Notes: generated from the sequence alone by a model not told the origin. A stretch of 64,000 nucleotides of DNA from Mycobacterium attenuatum (GCF_900566085.1 NZ_UPHT01000019.1:27927-91926); one strand, 5' to 3'; counted from the first letter of the stretch, positions 1 through 8,993 are shown. Made by a program: numbers and translations.

Positions 1-997
1 TCATATACATGGGTGTGGCACCGGGGAACATCGCCGCGACTTGGCGCACCGCCGGCGGAAGCATCCAGCCTTGTGGCACCGAGAGCCCGCCGATGTTGGC
101 CGAGTAACCCGAAAGCGCAGCGATCGGCGGCTGGGTTGGGGTGATGATCCGGCCCGGCGGGAACGAGGACCCTCCCCTGCTGGGCGCCGACGGGCCGACG
201 CCACCCTCAGCGCCGTCATCCGATTCCGCGGCCAAGGGATCCTTTTCCCACTCGTCGACCTCGTCGTGGCGGTAGACCTCGATCAGTTGCGCCGTCTGGA
301 CACCCAGGCTGGCGGCCGCGACCGACACCGCAGCGGCCACCAGAAGGTCGAGTTCCCCAAGTGGTGTGGGCAGGTTCACCAAATCGGGCAGTTCGACCAC
401 TGCGGCGGCCGGCGCAGCGGCCGCCGCAGCCGCGGTGGCTTCGGCCGCCGGCTGAATCCCGGTCGTGGTCTGCGGCGGAGCGGCAAACGGCGGCAGCTCC
501 GACGCGGCTGCCGAACTGCCGGCGTAGCCATCCATGACCACAATGTCCTGAGCCCACATTTCGCTGTAGTCGGCTTCGCTGGCGGCTATCGCCGGCGTGT
601 TCTGCCCGAAAATGTTCGTCCGCGCCAGCGCGACCATGGTGCTGCGGTTGGCTGCGATCTCACCCGGGGGCACTGTCGACGCATACGCCGATTCGTAGGC
701 GTTGGCCGCGGCAACGGCCTGAGCCGCGGCCTGCTCGGCCTGAGCCGCGGTGACCCGCATCCACGCCACGTAGGGGGCGGCGGCGGCCGCCATCGACAGC
801 GCCGAGGGGCCCCGCCACTCGTCGCCGGTGAGGCCGGCTATCACCGCGGAATACGACGCGGCCGTGGCGTTCAGTTCGTTGGCTAGTCGCTGCCAGGCCG
901 CGGCCGCATGCAGCAGCGGAGCCGAGCCTGGACCGGCATAGAGCCTGGCGGAATTGATTTCCGGCGGCAGGGCCGCGAAGTCCATCCCGATCGTCAT
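1..997 (-). CDS. PPE family protein (PPE9-like), 3' end outside window
   Basis: The frame is open from ATG 997 to the left edge with no stop, about 332 codons seen. It opens with [13 protein letters not shown], the PPE signature, followed by an about 180-residue alanine-rich PPE domain with the WxG-like segment DEWRGPS and the usual [19 protein letters not shown] stretch. Near the visible end is GLSVPQGW, the GxxSVPxxW motif of the PPE-SVP subgroup. A good ribosome site (GGGAGGGA) precedes ATG 997; an internal ATG at 985 (MDFAALPPE) is the alternative start. PPE proteins are type VII (ESX) substrates, usually secreted with a PE partner, and a truncated PE lies directly upstream. The position next to purT matches PPE9 (Rv0388c) of H37Rv, which from memory is split there; here the domain is continuous. 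Confidence 0.9.
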   Translation of the reverse strand, partial: MTIGMDFAALPPEINSARLYAGPGSAPLLHAAAAWQRLANELNATAASYSAVIAGLTGDEWRGPSALSMAAAAAPYVAWMRVTAAQAEQAAAQAVAAANAYESAYASTVPPGEIAANRSTMVALARTNIFGQNTPAIAASEADYSEMWAQDIVVMDGYAGSSAAASELPPFAAPPQTTTGIQPAAEATAAAAAAAPAAAVVELPDLVNLPTPLGELDLLVAAAVSVAAASLGVQTAQLIEVYRHDEVDEWEKDPLAAESDDGAEGGVGPSAPSRGGSSFPPGRIITPTQPPIAALSGYSANIGGLSVPQGWMLPPAVRQVAAMFPGATPMYM

Positions 998-999
998 CG

Positions 1000-1083
1000 C
1001 TATGTCCCTCCCGGGCCCGCCGCGGCGGCGTGGGTCGCGTCGCCGGCCGCATCCACCGGCGGCCGGGTCATCACGAAAGACAT
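1000..1083 (-). pseudogene. truncated PE protein remnant, 27 codons
   Basis: ATG 1083 starts [14 protein letters not shown] and the frame stops at TAG 1002-1000, two bases before the PPE start. PE proteins normally begin MSFV-T-P and run about 100 residues as a helical hairpin that pairs with the PPE domain. Here the first nine residues look like a PE start and the remaining alanine/glycine-rich residues resemble the end of a PE domain, so the middle seems to be deleted. The stop sits on the ribosome site of the PPE gene, so translation may still be coupled. It could also be a non-coding leader that looks PE-like by chance. Confidence 0.5.
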
Positions 1084-1366
1084 CGACTTCTCCTTGACGG
1101 AAACTGCGCGGTCCGCGAAGGGCCTTCTTTCCGGCTGGCGCGAGTCCCGTCGCTCACCTGACCCACGTCCGCATGCGCCAAGCGAACACCGGGCTGTGAG
1201 CAGGGTTACACAAAAACTCGTCAAATGAGCGCAGAAGCGCCTTTCTCATATCGTGCCGCTGGGTATCGCCCGCTAACCGCATTGCCGCGGCTCCCGTCGC
1301 CGTTCGGCGCCCCTATCCTTGAGCAGCGGGCCAACTACCGATTGAACCGATTGAAGGGGTGAGCTG

Positions 1367-2740
1367 GTGACTGACGGCTTGACCGAGGGACGCGATGAGC
1401 TCACCGGTAGGGACGAGCAGCCGGCCGCCGGCGACGCTGCGAACGCCGCTCGCGACGACCAGACGACGGCCCTGCGGGTGCCGCCCGACGCACCTCCGCA
1501 GCCGGTCACGCCGGGCCCCGGTGGCCGGCCGCGGGTACTGCTGCTGGGCTCGGGTGAACCCGGCCGGGAGCTGGCAGTTGCGCTGCAAGGACTCGGCGCA
1601 GAGGTGATCGCTGCCGACAATCATGCCGAGGCACCCGCTCATCGCGTCGCCGACCAGGCGCTGGTCGTCACCATGGCCGATGCCGACGAGCTGGCGGCGC
1701 TCTTCGCCCGGCTGCATCCCGACTTCGTGGTGACGCTTACCGATGCGGTCAGTGTCGACGCGCTCGAGGCTCTCCAAGCCGGCCATGCCCCGCGGGCCGA
1801 GTCCGACGGCTGGTACGCCGAGCTGGTCCCCGGCGCCCGCAGCGTCCGGCTGACGCGTGATCGGGAGGGCTTGCGCAAGCTGGCCGCCGACGAACTCGGC
1901 CTGCCTACCGCGCCGTTCTGGTTCGTCGGGTCGCTGGGCGAGTTGCAGGCGGTGGCCGCCCACGCCGGCTACCCGCTGATGGTCAAACCCGTCACCAAGG
2001 TGAGCGGTCGGCAGCGGTCGGTGGTCCGCGGGCCCGAAGAGATCGAGCGCGCCTGGCACCTGGCGGTGGGCGGCGAGCTCGCGGGCACCCGGCCCCGGGT
2101 GTGGGCCGAGACAGTGGTCGATATCCAGGTCCTGGTCACCCTGTTCGTCGTGCGCACCGAAGGTTCGGGCGGACCCGAGATCACGTTCTGTGCGCCGATC
2201 GGTTATCGCGGCGCAGACGACCGGGATGACCAGGACCTGGAATCCTGGCAACCGCAGCAGCTGAGTACCGCCGCGCACGACTCGGCGAGATCGATCGCCG
2301 CGCGCATCGTCAAGGCGCTTGGCGGCCGGGGCGTCTTCAGTGTCGACTTGATGGTCAACGGCGATGAGGTGTACTTCGCCGACGTCACCGCGTGGCCGGG
2401 CGACAGCGCCTGGGTTACCCTGCGCAGCCAGCGGCTTTCCGCCTTCGAGCTGCAGGCCCGGGCCGTCATGGGTCTGGGGGTGGACACGTTGATGGTGTCG
2501 CCCGGCGCTGCCCGGGTGGTCGGCCCGGGCCGGGCCGCCGCGGGCGTGGCGCCCAGCGCCGAGACGCTGACGGCCGCGCTGGGCGTCCCGGAAAGCGATG
2601 TCCGGGTGTTTACCAGCGTCGGTGCCCGTGCTCCGCGCAAGCTCGGCGTGGCGCTGGCCACCGCGCCCGAGGTGGGCACCGCCCGCGACCGCGCCCGGGA
2701 CGTCGCCGACCGGCTGGGTATGCGAGACTCGGGCAAGTGA
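1367..2740 (+). CDS. purT: PurT-type ATP-grasp protein (formate-dependent GAR transformylase family)
   Basis: 457 residues from GTG 1367, behind AAGGGGTGAG. The N-terminal nucleotide-binding segment (LLLGSGEPGRELAVAL, residues about 48-63) and the central ATP-grasp domain place it in the PurT/PurK family; PurT makes formyl-GAR from GAR, formate and ATP in purine synthesis. The position before the rhodanese gene and metZ matches Rv0389. Key motifs deviate from E. coli PurT: the ATP loop reads VSGRQRS rather than SSGKGQ, the two metal-binding glutamates appear as aspartates (FSVD and FADV), and the substrate loop SPRPHDTG reads TAWPGDSAW. The C-terminal PRKLGVAL is retained. My memory of the H37Rv protein shows a similar divergence, so the exact activity is uncertain. 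The stop overlaps the next start (GTGA). Confidence 0.85.
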   Translation: MTDGLTEGRDELTGRDEQPAAGDAANAARDDQTTALRVPPDAPPQPVTPGPGGRPRVLLLGSGEPGRELAVALQGLGAEVIAADNHAEAPAHRVADQALVVTMADADELAALFARLHPDFVVTLTDAVSVDALEALQAGHAPRAESDGWYAELVPGARSVRLTRDREGLRKLAADELGLPTAPFWFVGSLGELQAVAAHAGYPLMVKPVTKVSGRQRSVVRGPEEIERAWHLAVGGELAGTRPRVWAETVVDIQVLVTLFVVRTEGSGGPEITFCAPIGYRGADDRDDQDLESWQPQQLSTAAHDSARSIAARIVKALGGRGVFSVDLMVNGDEVYFADVTAWPGDSAWVTLRSQRLSAFELQARAVMGLGVDTLMVSPGAARVVGPGRAAAGVAPSAETLTAALGVPESDVRVFTSVGARAPRKLGVALATAPEVGTARDRARDVADRLGMRDSGK

Positions 2741-3159
2741 GCTACGCGGGAGACCTGACGCCACTCGAGGCATGGAAGATACTCAGCGACAACCCACAGG
2801 CTGTGCTGGTGGACGTGCGGACCGCCGCCGAGTGGGAGTTCGTCGGGGTGCCCGACCTGTCCAGCCTTGGCCGCGACGTCGTCTACGTTGAGTGGAACAC
2901 CGTAGACGGGGCACGCAACCAGAACTTTGTCGCCGAACTGCGCGACACCATCCCGCCCGCGGACGGCTCGGGTGAGCGGCCCGTCGTTTTCCTGTGCCGC
3001 TCCGGTCATCGCTCCATCGGTGCCGCCGAAGCGGCAACCGGCGCCGGGATCACACCGGCTTACAACGTGCTGGACGGCTTCGAAGGGCACCTCGACGCCG
3101 AAGGGCATCGTGGTGTAGTCGGTTGGCGGGCAATCGGATTGCCCTGGAGACAGAGGTGA
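2737..3159 (+). CDS. rhodanese-domain sulfurtransferase (Rv0390-like)
   Basis: 140 residues from GTG 2737, overlapping the purT stop by four bases, so it is probably translationally coupled. It is a single rhodanese domain: VLVDVRTAAEWEFVG near residues 20-36 and the active-site loop VFLCRSGHRS near 85-94, where the cysteine accepts sulfane sulfur. The H37Rv orthologue Rv0390 has the same length. It stands between purT and metZ, a sulfur-transfer gene, which fits a cytosolic sulfur-shuttling role; the acceptor is not known. Confidence 0.9.
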   Translation: MSYAGDLTPLEAWKILSDNPQAVLVDVRTAAEWEFVGVPDLSSLGRDVVYVEWNTVDGARNQNFVAELRDTIPPADGSGERPVVFLCRSGHRSIGAAEAATGAGITPAYNVLDGFEGHLDAEGHRGVVGWRAIGLPWRQR

Positions 3160-3216
3160 TCCGACGATGAGCCGCGGTGATGGCGTGGACGCCGGTGTTC
3201 CCGGGATGGGGCGCCG

Positions 3217-4446
3217 ATGACCGACGAGCCTTCGGTCCGCACGCCCAGGCCGCTGCCCGACGGGGTCAGCCCGGCCACCATCGGGGTGCGTGGCGGCCTG
3301 TTGCGGTCGGAGTTCGACGAAACCGCCGAGGCGATGTATCTGACGTCCGGCTATGTCTACGAGTCCGCGGCCATGGCCGAGCAGTCCTTTGCCGGCGAAC
3401 TGGACCACTTCGTGTACTCGCGCTACGGCAACCCGACCGTATCAATGTTCGAGGAGCGGCTGCGACTCATCGAGGGAGCGCCGGCGGCATTCGCGACCGC
3501 CAGCGGCATGGCGGCCGTGTTCACCTCGCTTGGGGCGTTGCTGGCGGCCGGGGATCGGTTGGTGGCCGCACGCAGCCTGTTCGGATCGTGCTTTGTGGTA
3601 TGCAGTGAGATCCTGCCGCGCTGGGGAGTGGAGACGGTTTTCGTCGACGGCGACGACCTTTCCCAGTGGGAGCAGGCGCTGGCCGACCCCGCCAAGCCCA
3701 CCCGGGCAGTGTTCTTCGAGACGCCGTCGAATCCCATGCAGTCGCTGGTGGATATCGCCGCGGTTACCGAGCTGGCTCACGCTGCCGGCGCAAAAGTAGT
3801 GCTGGACAACGTTTTTGCTACTCCCTTGCTGCAGCAGGGTTTTCCGCTCGGGGTGGACGTGGTGGTGTACTCAGGCACCAAGCACATCGACGGACAGGGC
3901 CGGGTGCTCGGCGGCGCCATCCTCGGCGACAAGGAGTACATCGACGGCCCGGTGCAGAAACTGATGCGCCACACCGGCCCGGCGATGAGCGCCTTCAATG
4001 CCTGGGTGCTGCTGAAAGGGCTTGAGACGCTGGCAGTTCGGGTGAAATACAGCAACTCTTCGGCGCTGCGCATCGCGGCGTTCCTTGAAGGTCATCCCGC
4101 CGTGAGTTGGGTGCGCTACCCGTACCTGCCGTCGCATCCGCAGTACAACCTGGCCAGGCGGCAAATGGCCGGCGGCGGAACCGTCGTCACCTTTGCGCTG
4201 GACGCTCCGGAGAGCACGGCCAAGCAACGCGCGTTCGAGGTGCTCGACAAGTTGGCGCTGATCGACATCTCCAACAATCTCGGCGACGCCAAATCCCTTG
4301 TCACGCATCCGGCTACCACGACGCACCGGGCAATGGGACCGGAGGGTCGCGCCGCAATCGGATTGGGTGACGGCGTGGTCCGCATCTCGGTCGGTCTCGA
4401 AGGCACCGAAGACCTGATCGCCGATCTGGACCACGCTTTGAGCTAG
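3217..4446 (+). CDS. metZ: O-succinylhomoserine sulfhydrylase
   Basis: 409 residues from ATG 3217. It belongs to the Cys/Met metabolism PLP enzymes, shown by the YSRYGNPTVSMFEERL substrate-channel segment and the PLP lysine in VVYSGTKHIDGQGRVLGG. MetZ forms homocysteine from O-succinylhomoserine (or the acetyl ester) and sulfide on the route to methionine. Length (406 in H37Rv Rv0391) and neighbours agree. It lies 57 bases after the rhodanese gene, probably in the same transcription unit, and converges on ndhA. Confidence 0.95.
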   Translation: MTDEPSVRTPRPLPDGVSPATIGVRGGLLRSEFDETAEAMYLTSGYVYESAAMAEQSFAGELDHFVYSRYGNPTVSMFEERLRLIEGAPAAFATASGMAAVFTSLGALLAAGDRLVAARSLFGSCFVVCSEILPRWGVETVFVDGDDLSQWEQALADPAKPTRAVFFETPSNPMQSLVDIAAVTELAHAAGAKVVLDNVFATPLLQQGFPLGVDVVVYSGTKHIDGQGRVLGGAILGDKEYIDGPVQKLMRHTGPAMSAFNAWVLLKGLETLAVRVKYSNSSALRIAAFLEGHPAVSWVRYPYLPSHPQYNLARRQMAGGGTVVTFALDAPESTAKQRAFEVLDKLALIDISNNLGDAKSLVTHPATTTHRAMGPEGRAAIGLGDGVVRISVGLEGTEDLIADLDHALS

Positions 4447-4490
4447 CCGGCGTCTGTAGTGCCCGGCTGTCGCTCTCTTAATCCGTTGGG

Positions 4491-4562
4491 AGCGTCGAGT
4501 GTACGTTGGTGGCGTCGAGTGTGCGTGGGGGGCGTCGAGTGTGCATGGCGGGCGTCGAGTGT
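4491..4562 (+). repeat. four 20-bp tandem repeats with core GCGTCGAGTGT, between convergent genes
   Basis: The core GCGTCGAGTGT occurs at 4492, 4512, 4532 and 4552, exactly 20 bp apart, with variable spacer bases. A reverse-complement copy (GCACACTCGA) is at 4623-4632, so RNA from the region could fold. The 373-bp gap between metZ and ndhA (4447-4819) otherwise holds no convincing gene. Related units in the opposite orientation occur at 32241-32320. The role is unknown; transcription termination between convergent genes is possible. Confidence 0.8.
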
Positions 4563-4819
4563 GCCGCCAGGGCGGTCCGCGGCATTCTTTCCCGCCCTAC
4601 ACGCACGCTCAAAGCCGTCAACGCACACTCGATACGGCAGCATCACAGCCGACCCCACGAGCACCTAAGTCATTCCCGAAAATCCGCCACCGCAAGAGGT
4701 TTGAGCGATGATACGGGCGGGCAGACCGCGAACCGGCCTCCCGGCGACTGCTGCGGCGTAGATGATGGCCGCCGGCCACGGGAGGCCGGCGCGACTACCG
4801 CGGCATCTTGGGCGGCGAG

Positions 4820-6235
4820 CTAACCGGCCGCTCGTTGTTCGGCCCGTTCGGCCTGCTCGGCGGCGGCCAGCGCGCCTTGTTCGGCGTGCGCCTGGACATA
4901 GCGCATCGCGAGCCTGGCGTAGACCATCTGGCTGGTGATGGCCATCTGGCCGCGGGTGCGGCCCAGGAAGGCCAGCCCCCAGGAGTACGCGGCGGCAATG
5001 CGGTTGCGGTGGCCCACCAGGTACAGCAGATGCAGCAGCAGCCACGCCAGCCAGGCGAAGAAGCCGGCGAACTCGATCTTGCCGATCTTCGTGACCGCGC
5101 TGAAATGGGAGATCAGGGCCATGCTGCCCTTGTTGACATAGTGGAACGGCTTGCGGTTGGCCGGGTCGTCGTGGCCCTTCACCGCGTGCTTGATGATCGT
5201 GGTCGCATATCGCGCCCCCTGGATGGCGCCTTGAGCCATCCCCGGTACTCCGGGCACCGCCATCAAATCACCGATGACGAAGACATACGGATGCCCCTTG
5301 ACGGTCAGGTCGGGTTCCACGACAACCCTTCCGGCGCGGTCGGTTTCGGTTCCGTCGGATTGTTCTGCCACCATCTTGCCCAGCGGGCTGGCCTGTACGC
5401 CGGCAGCCCACACCTTGCACGCGCAGTCGATGCGGCGTTCGGTGCCGTCCTTGTCCCGCACCGTGATGCCCTTGTAATCCACCGCCGTCACCATGGCGTT
5501 GAGCTGGACTTCGACATCCATCTTCTCGAGCTTCCGCTGCGCCTTGAGGCCCAGCTTCGGCCCCATCGGCGGCAACACGGCCGGCGCGGCGTCGAGCAGG
5601 ATCACCCGGCACTCGCTGGGGGTAATGGTGCGAAACGCCCCGGCCAGGGTGCGCTCGGCGAGCTGGACGATCTCACCGGCGAGTTCCACACCGGTGGGCC
5701 CGGCCCCGACCACGACGAAGGTTAGCCGGCGTTCGCGCTCGGCATGGTCGGTGGCAACTTCGGCGGCCTCGAAGGCGCCGAGGATGCGGCCGCGCAGCTC
5801 CAGCGCATCGTCGATGGTCTTCATGCCGGGTGCGAAGATGGCGAAATCGTCGTTGCCGAAATAGGACTGCTGCGCTCCGGCCGCCACGATGAGACTGTCA
5901 AATGGCGTGACCGTCTGCATGTCCATCAACTTCGACGTGACCGTCTTGGTGTTCAGGTCCGTGTCGATGATCTCACCCAGCAACACCCGCACGTTCTTTT
6001 GGTTGCGCAGGATCAGCCGGGTGGTCGGGGCGATGTCACCCTCGGACAAGATCCCGGTGGCCACTTGGTACAGCAGCGGCTGGAACAAATGGGTGGTCGT
6101 CTTGGAGATCAGGGTGATGTCCACATCGGCGCGCTTGAGCATCTTGGCTGCATTCAGGCCGCCGAACCCGCTTCCGATGATGACGACATGATGGCGCCTG
6201 CCGACCGACGAGCCTTCGCTGGATGGGGGCGTCAT
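4820..6235 (-). CDS. ndhA: type II NADH dehydrogenase (non-proton-pumping)
   Basis: 471 residues from ATG 6235; a longer frame reaches 6289, but the H37Rv NdhA start (MTLSSGEPS) aligns with MTPPSSEGSS here. There are two Rossmann folds: VVIIGSGFGGLNAAK (FAD, about residues 16-30) and FVVVGAGPTGVELAG (NADH, about 190). The C-terminal segment FAGFFAWLAWLLLHLLYLVGHRNR is the membrane-binding part. The enzyme passes electrons from NADH to menaquinone without pumping protons. Neighbouring metZ confirms orthology with Rv0392c. Confidence 0.96.
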   Translation of the reverse strand: MTPPSSEGSSVGRRHHVVIIGSGFGGLNAAKMLKRADVDITLISKTTTHLFQPLLYQVATGILSEGDIAPTTRLILRNQKNVRVLLGEIIDTDLNTKTVTSKLMDMQTVTPFDSLIVAAGAQQSYFGNDDFAIFAPGMKTIDDALELRGRILGAFEAAEVATDHAERERRLTFVVVGAGPTGVELAGEIVQLAERTLAGAFRTITPSECRVILLDAAPAVLPPMGPKLGLKAQRKLEKMDVEVQLNAMVTAVDYKGITVRDKDGTERRIDCACKVWAAGVQASPLGKMVAEQSDGTETDRAGRVVVEPDLTVKGHPYVFVIGDLMAVPGVPGMAQGAIQGARYATTIIKHAVKGHDDPANRKPFHYVNKGSMALISHFSAVTKIGKIEFAGFFAWLAWLLLHLLYLVGHRNRIAAAYSWGLAFLGRTRGQMAITSQMVYARLAMRYVQAHAEQGALAAAEQAERAEQRAAG

Positions 6236-6482
6236 GGTCCTCCTTCGGTCGCTTCGACATTCCGGGTAGTCACTGCAGCGCATGTACACCGTACGACTCC
6301 ACCGGGCAAACGTCGATTGTTTCCAGGCCCCCAGGTGCGCCGAGCCCAGTCCTGGGCCGCTGCGCGGCCCACCCTACGAGAAAACCCTCTGGCGCCCAAT
6401 ATCTTTGGTTGATTGACGGTACCGACGGCTGCTATCGCGATGAACGGCCGCGCCAAACCGGCCCGCGACTCAACCATTGCAC

Positions 6483-6501
6483 TATACCGGTGGGGGGTAT
6501 A
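6483..6501 (+). promoter_or_regulatory. RicR-type copper operator
   Basis: TATACCGGTGGGGGGTATA is an imperfect palindrome ending 10 bases before GTG 6512 of the LpqS-like gene. RicR (CsoR family) represses lpqS, mymT and others through palindromes of TACC...GGTA type and releases them when Cu(I) binds. The match to the known regulon rests on this box plus the LpqS-like product downstream. Confidence 0.65.
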
Positions 6502-6511
6502 TGATGTCGCG

Positions 6512-6928
6512 GTGGACATCCGGCAAACGGGCGCGGTCTCGAGACTGCTGGGCCGATCCGCGCTCGTCGCGGTGCTGGCCGCGTTGCTGCTCGGGGTGGC
6601 GGGCGTTCATTGCGGGTTGCCACGATGGGATTTTCACCCGGCCCAGCTGTCCCCGTCGCTCCCGGCTGCACCGGCCGATCAATTGATGATCAACGGCGAG
6701 CACGCGCTGCGTTCCGACGCTCCGACGCCGCTGTGTCCCGGCAAGCTGGCGACGGCGGCGCTCCCGCAGTCGGTGACCGCGGCCGCGGTCGCGGTGCTCG
6801 CGGTGGTCGGTCTGGGTGGCCTGCAAGCCGACCCGGTGGTGTTCGGTGGGCGCAGCCCGCCCGCAGGGCCGGGCTGCGTCATCTCCGGTCGGGTGCTCTT
6901 GACCCGGCTCTGTTTAGCGCGTCGCTGA
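6512..6928 (+). CDS. LpqS-like exported protein, probable copper-responsive gene
   Basis: 138 residues from GTG 6512, chosen because a longer frame from 6413 would run through the operator. An N-terminal hydrophobic segment (LVAVLAALLLGVAGVHC, about residues 15-31) ends in a cysteine, so it could be a lipoprotein or an anchored secreted protein. The middle INGEHALRSDAPTPLCPGKLATAALPQS and the terminal LLTRLCLARR resemble LpqS (Rv0847), which ends LLTRFCLARR from memory. LpqS belongs to the RicR copper regulon. No gene is known here in H37Rv. Confidence 0.75.
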   Translation: MDIRQTGAVSRLLGRSALVAVLAALLLGVAGVHCGLPRWDFHPAQLSPSLPAAPADQLMINGEHALRSDAPTPLCPGKLATAALPQSVTAAAVAVLAVVGLGGLQADPVVFGGRSPPAGPGCVISGRVLLTRLCLARR

Positions 6929-7079
6929 GGCGTTAACCACCGCGCCCGTTCGTCGGCTCGGCAGTAACTCCCGATGGCCTTGACGGTCATTACCTCAGAC
7001 GTCAAAGACGTTTCGCAGCAATGTATCTCACGTACAGTGCGTCGCGTGCAGAGCTAATTCAGTTGGAGGTCAAGGCGCA

Positions 7080-8240
7080 ATGGACTTCGGCGCGCTGCCA
7101 CCCGAAGCCACTTCGGCCAAAATGTATGCCGGCCCGGGAGCCGGGTCGCTGCTGCTGGCGGCAGCAGCGTGGGATGAGATAGCCGACGGGCTCTACCGCG
7201 CCGCAACGTCCTGCGCCGCGACCATTTTCGCCGTTACCGGCCAAACCTGGACAGGACCGGCATCTGTCGTGATGGCGACGGCGACGGCCCCCTACCTGGC
7301 ATGGCTGACCGCGACGGCGGAGCAGGCCCAGCAGAGCGCTGTTCAGGCGCGGGCGGCCGCCGGCGCGTTTGAAACCGCGTTCGCCGCTGTGGTACCCCCG
7401 CCGTTGATCGCGGCCAACCGGGCGCTGCTGATACGGCTGAGCGCGACCAACGTGCTGGGTGTCAACACTCCCGCGATCGCCGCCGCGGAAGCCGAATACG
7501 GGGCGATGTGGGCGCAGGACGCGGCCGCCATGTATGGCTACGCGGGCGCTTCGGCCGTGGCGTCGACGCTGGCGAGTTTCCCGCCGCCTCCCGAGATGAC
7601 GAATCCGGCCGGGCTGGGGGACCAGGTCGCAGCCGCCGCGCAGGCGGTCGGCACCTCGACGCTCGGCGTCATCTCGACGGTGCCCCTGGCGCTGCAACAG
7701 CTCGCCCAGCCGGTAACGGCGTCGGCATCCGGGTGGAACTTCGCGGAATGCCTGAGCCTGCTGACCTCGTTGACTTCGCCCACCAGCGCGGCTGCCTCGA
7801 CGATGAGTTCGACGATGTCAACAATGTCCTCGGTGAGCTCGGTGGCAAAGCTTTTCAGCTCCTCCACCACTGCGATGGCCAGCGATGCCGCAACGCTGGG
7901 CTCGGCGCTGTCCGGTGTCGAAGCGGTCGCGCCGGCGGCAGGGCTTGTCACGGCGGGGACCGCATCGGTCGCCACGGCCGAGGCTGGCAAGGCCGCGTCG
8001 CTGGGACCGTTGTCGGTGCCACCGAGCTGGACCGCGGCCGCGTTGGCGGCCCGCCCCGTGGCCCCGCCGGGTAGCGCTGCGGGTGTTCCGGCAGCACCAC
8101 CGGGCGGCAGCGGAAACCTGTTGGGCGGGTTGCCCATTGCCGGAATGCCTGGCCGCGGCGGTGGCAGCGGTCTCAACGGTGCGACGTCACGGGCCGGGAC
8201 AGCCCCCACGGTGATGCCGCGCCCGCTGTCCGGCGGATGA
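7080..8240 (+). CDS. PPE family protein, SVP subgroup
   Basis: 386 residues from ATG 7080, behind TTGGAGGTCAAGG. It starts MDFGALPPEATSAKMYAGPG, the standard PPE opening, has QTWTGPAS and NTPAIAAAEAEYGAMWAQDAAAMYGY within the first about 165 residues, and has LSVPPSW near residue 300, marking the SVP subgroup. A serine/threonine-rich stretch (about residues 230-260) and a glycine/proline-rich end follow. PPE proteins are exported by ESX systems; no PE gene is adjacent, so its partner is elsewhere or absent. The 151-bp gap upstream contains its promoter. It is not part of the syntenic H37Rv block. Confidence 0.92.
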   Translation: MDFGALPPEATSAKMYAGPGAGSLLLAAAAWDEIADGLYRAATSCAATIFAVTGQTWTGPASVVMATATAPYLAWLTATAEQAQQSAVQARAAAGAFETAFAAVVPPPLIAANRALLIRLSATNVLGVNTPAIAAAEAEYGAMWAQDAAAMYGYAGASAVASTLASFPPPPEMTNPAGLGDQVAAAAQAVGTSTLGVISTVPLALQQLAQPVTASASGWNFAECLSLLTSLTSPTSAAASTMSSTMSTMSSVSSVAKLFSSSTTAMASDAATLGSALSGVEAVAPAAGLVTAGTASVATAEAGKAASLGPLSVPPSWTAAALAARPVAPPGSAAGVPAAPPGGSGNLLGGLPIAGMPGRGGGSGLNGATSRAGTAPTVMPRPLSGG

Positions 8241-8289
8241 GCCGGCCCGGTCCCGGTGCGCCGCGACGGACCGGACGACGGGCCGGCTC
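8239..8289. terminator. bidirectional hairpin between convergent genes
   Basis: A perfect 11-bp inverted repeat, GAGCCGGCCCG at 8239-8249 and CGGGCCGGCTC at 8279-8289, spans the gap between the stop of the PPE gene and the stop of the convergent secreted-protein gene. No T-run follows, as is common in mycobacteria. Confidence 0.6.
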
Positions 8290-8914
8290 ACGGCCAGCCG
8301 CTGGCGTTGGTGGCGTATCTGGCGTTGAGCCCGGTGCAGAAATCCGCGGCCGTGCCGGCGAGCAAGATGTAATAGACCTCGGTGCGACGCAGATCGCCGT
8401 CGGTCGGGGTAGTCCAGCCGTTGTTGCACATGGCGTTTTCACTGCCCGCCGCCGACCGGCGCCAATTGGTCTTGACGCAGCTGACCAATGCGTCGACGTT
8501 GGCGGTGCTGCTCTTGGCCGCGACCAGCATCGCCCCTCCCCACAGCCCGTCGGTACGCCGGTAGGCGCGGGCTGCGAACGGGGGACCCGATCCCGCACCG
8601 TTGCCCTGGCAGGCCAATGCACGGTGCAGCAGCACGAAGGGTGCCGCCAGCTTCGGGTCGGTCACCGAGGCGGCCGCGGTGATGAATTGAGCTGCGTCCG
8701 AGCCGTCAACCTCTTGGACATTCGGGTTGTTGAGGCCGGTCAGCTGCTGCGAAAGGCCCGCCGCCGCGCCGGTGCCGGCGATCATCGGACCGCTGCCGGT
8801 GGAGGTCATCGGCGGCAGCGTAACGGTGGGGTCGGCGACTGTCTTGGGCGCTACTGTCAGAATGCCCAGCGACAGCCCGCACACAGCGACGGCGACAACG
8901 ATCCGGTGTGACAT
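8288..8914 (-). CDS. secreted protein, Rv0398c-like
   Basis: 208 residues from ATG 8914. The first about 27 residues (MSHRIVVAVAVCGLSLGILT then PKTVADP) form a Sec signal peptide with cleavage likely after VADP or nearby. The mature part has several cysteines (ACQGNG, SCVKTNW, AMCNNGW, DFCTGL) that could form disulfides. Length and position before fadE7 match Rv0398c (213 residues). The lpqK gene that sits between the two in H37Rv is absent here. Function unknown. Confidence 0.85.
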   Translation of the reverse strand: MSHRIVVAVAVCGLSLGILTVAPKTVADPTVTLPPMTSTGSGPMIAGTGAAAGLSQQLTGLNNPNVQEVDGSDAAQFITAAASVTDPKLAAPFVLLHRALACQGNGAGSGPPFAARAYRRTDGLWGGAMLVAAKSSTANVDALVSCVKTNWRRSAAGSENAMCNNGWTTPTDGDLRRTEVYYILLAGTAADFCTGLNARYATNASGWP

Positions 8915-8993
8915 ACGCCCATCATCTACTGTCCGGGCACCACGGGTAGGGCGGATTCGAGCAGAACGTGCTGAACCATCGCCCCGGGCCGGC

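Noticed and set aside
1313..2773. 486-codon open frame antisense to purT
   Set aside because: Arginine-, glycine- and histidine-rich shadow of the high-GC coding strand; no family motif, while purT on the other strand has clear motifs.
4491..4562. CRISPR-like short repeats
   Set aside because: Units are 11 bp with 9-bp gaps; too short and regular for repeats and spacers, no cas genes.
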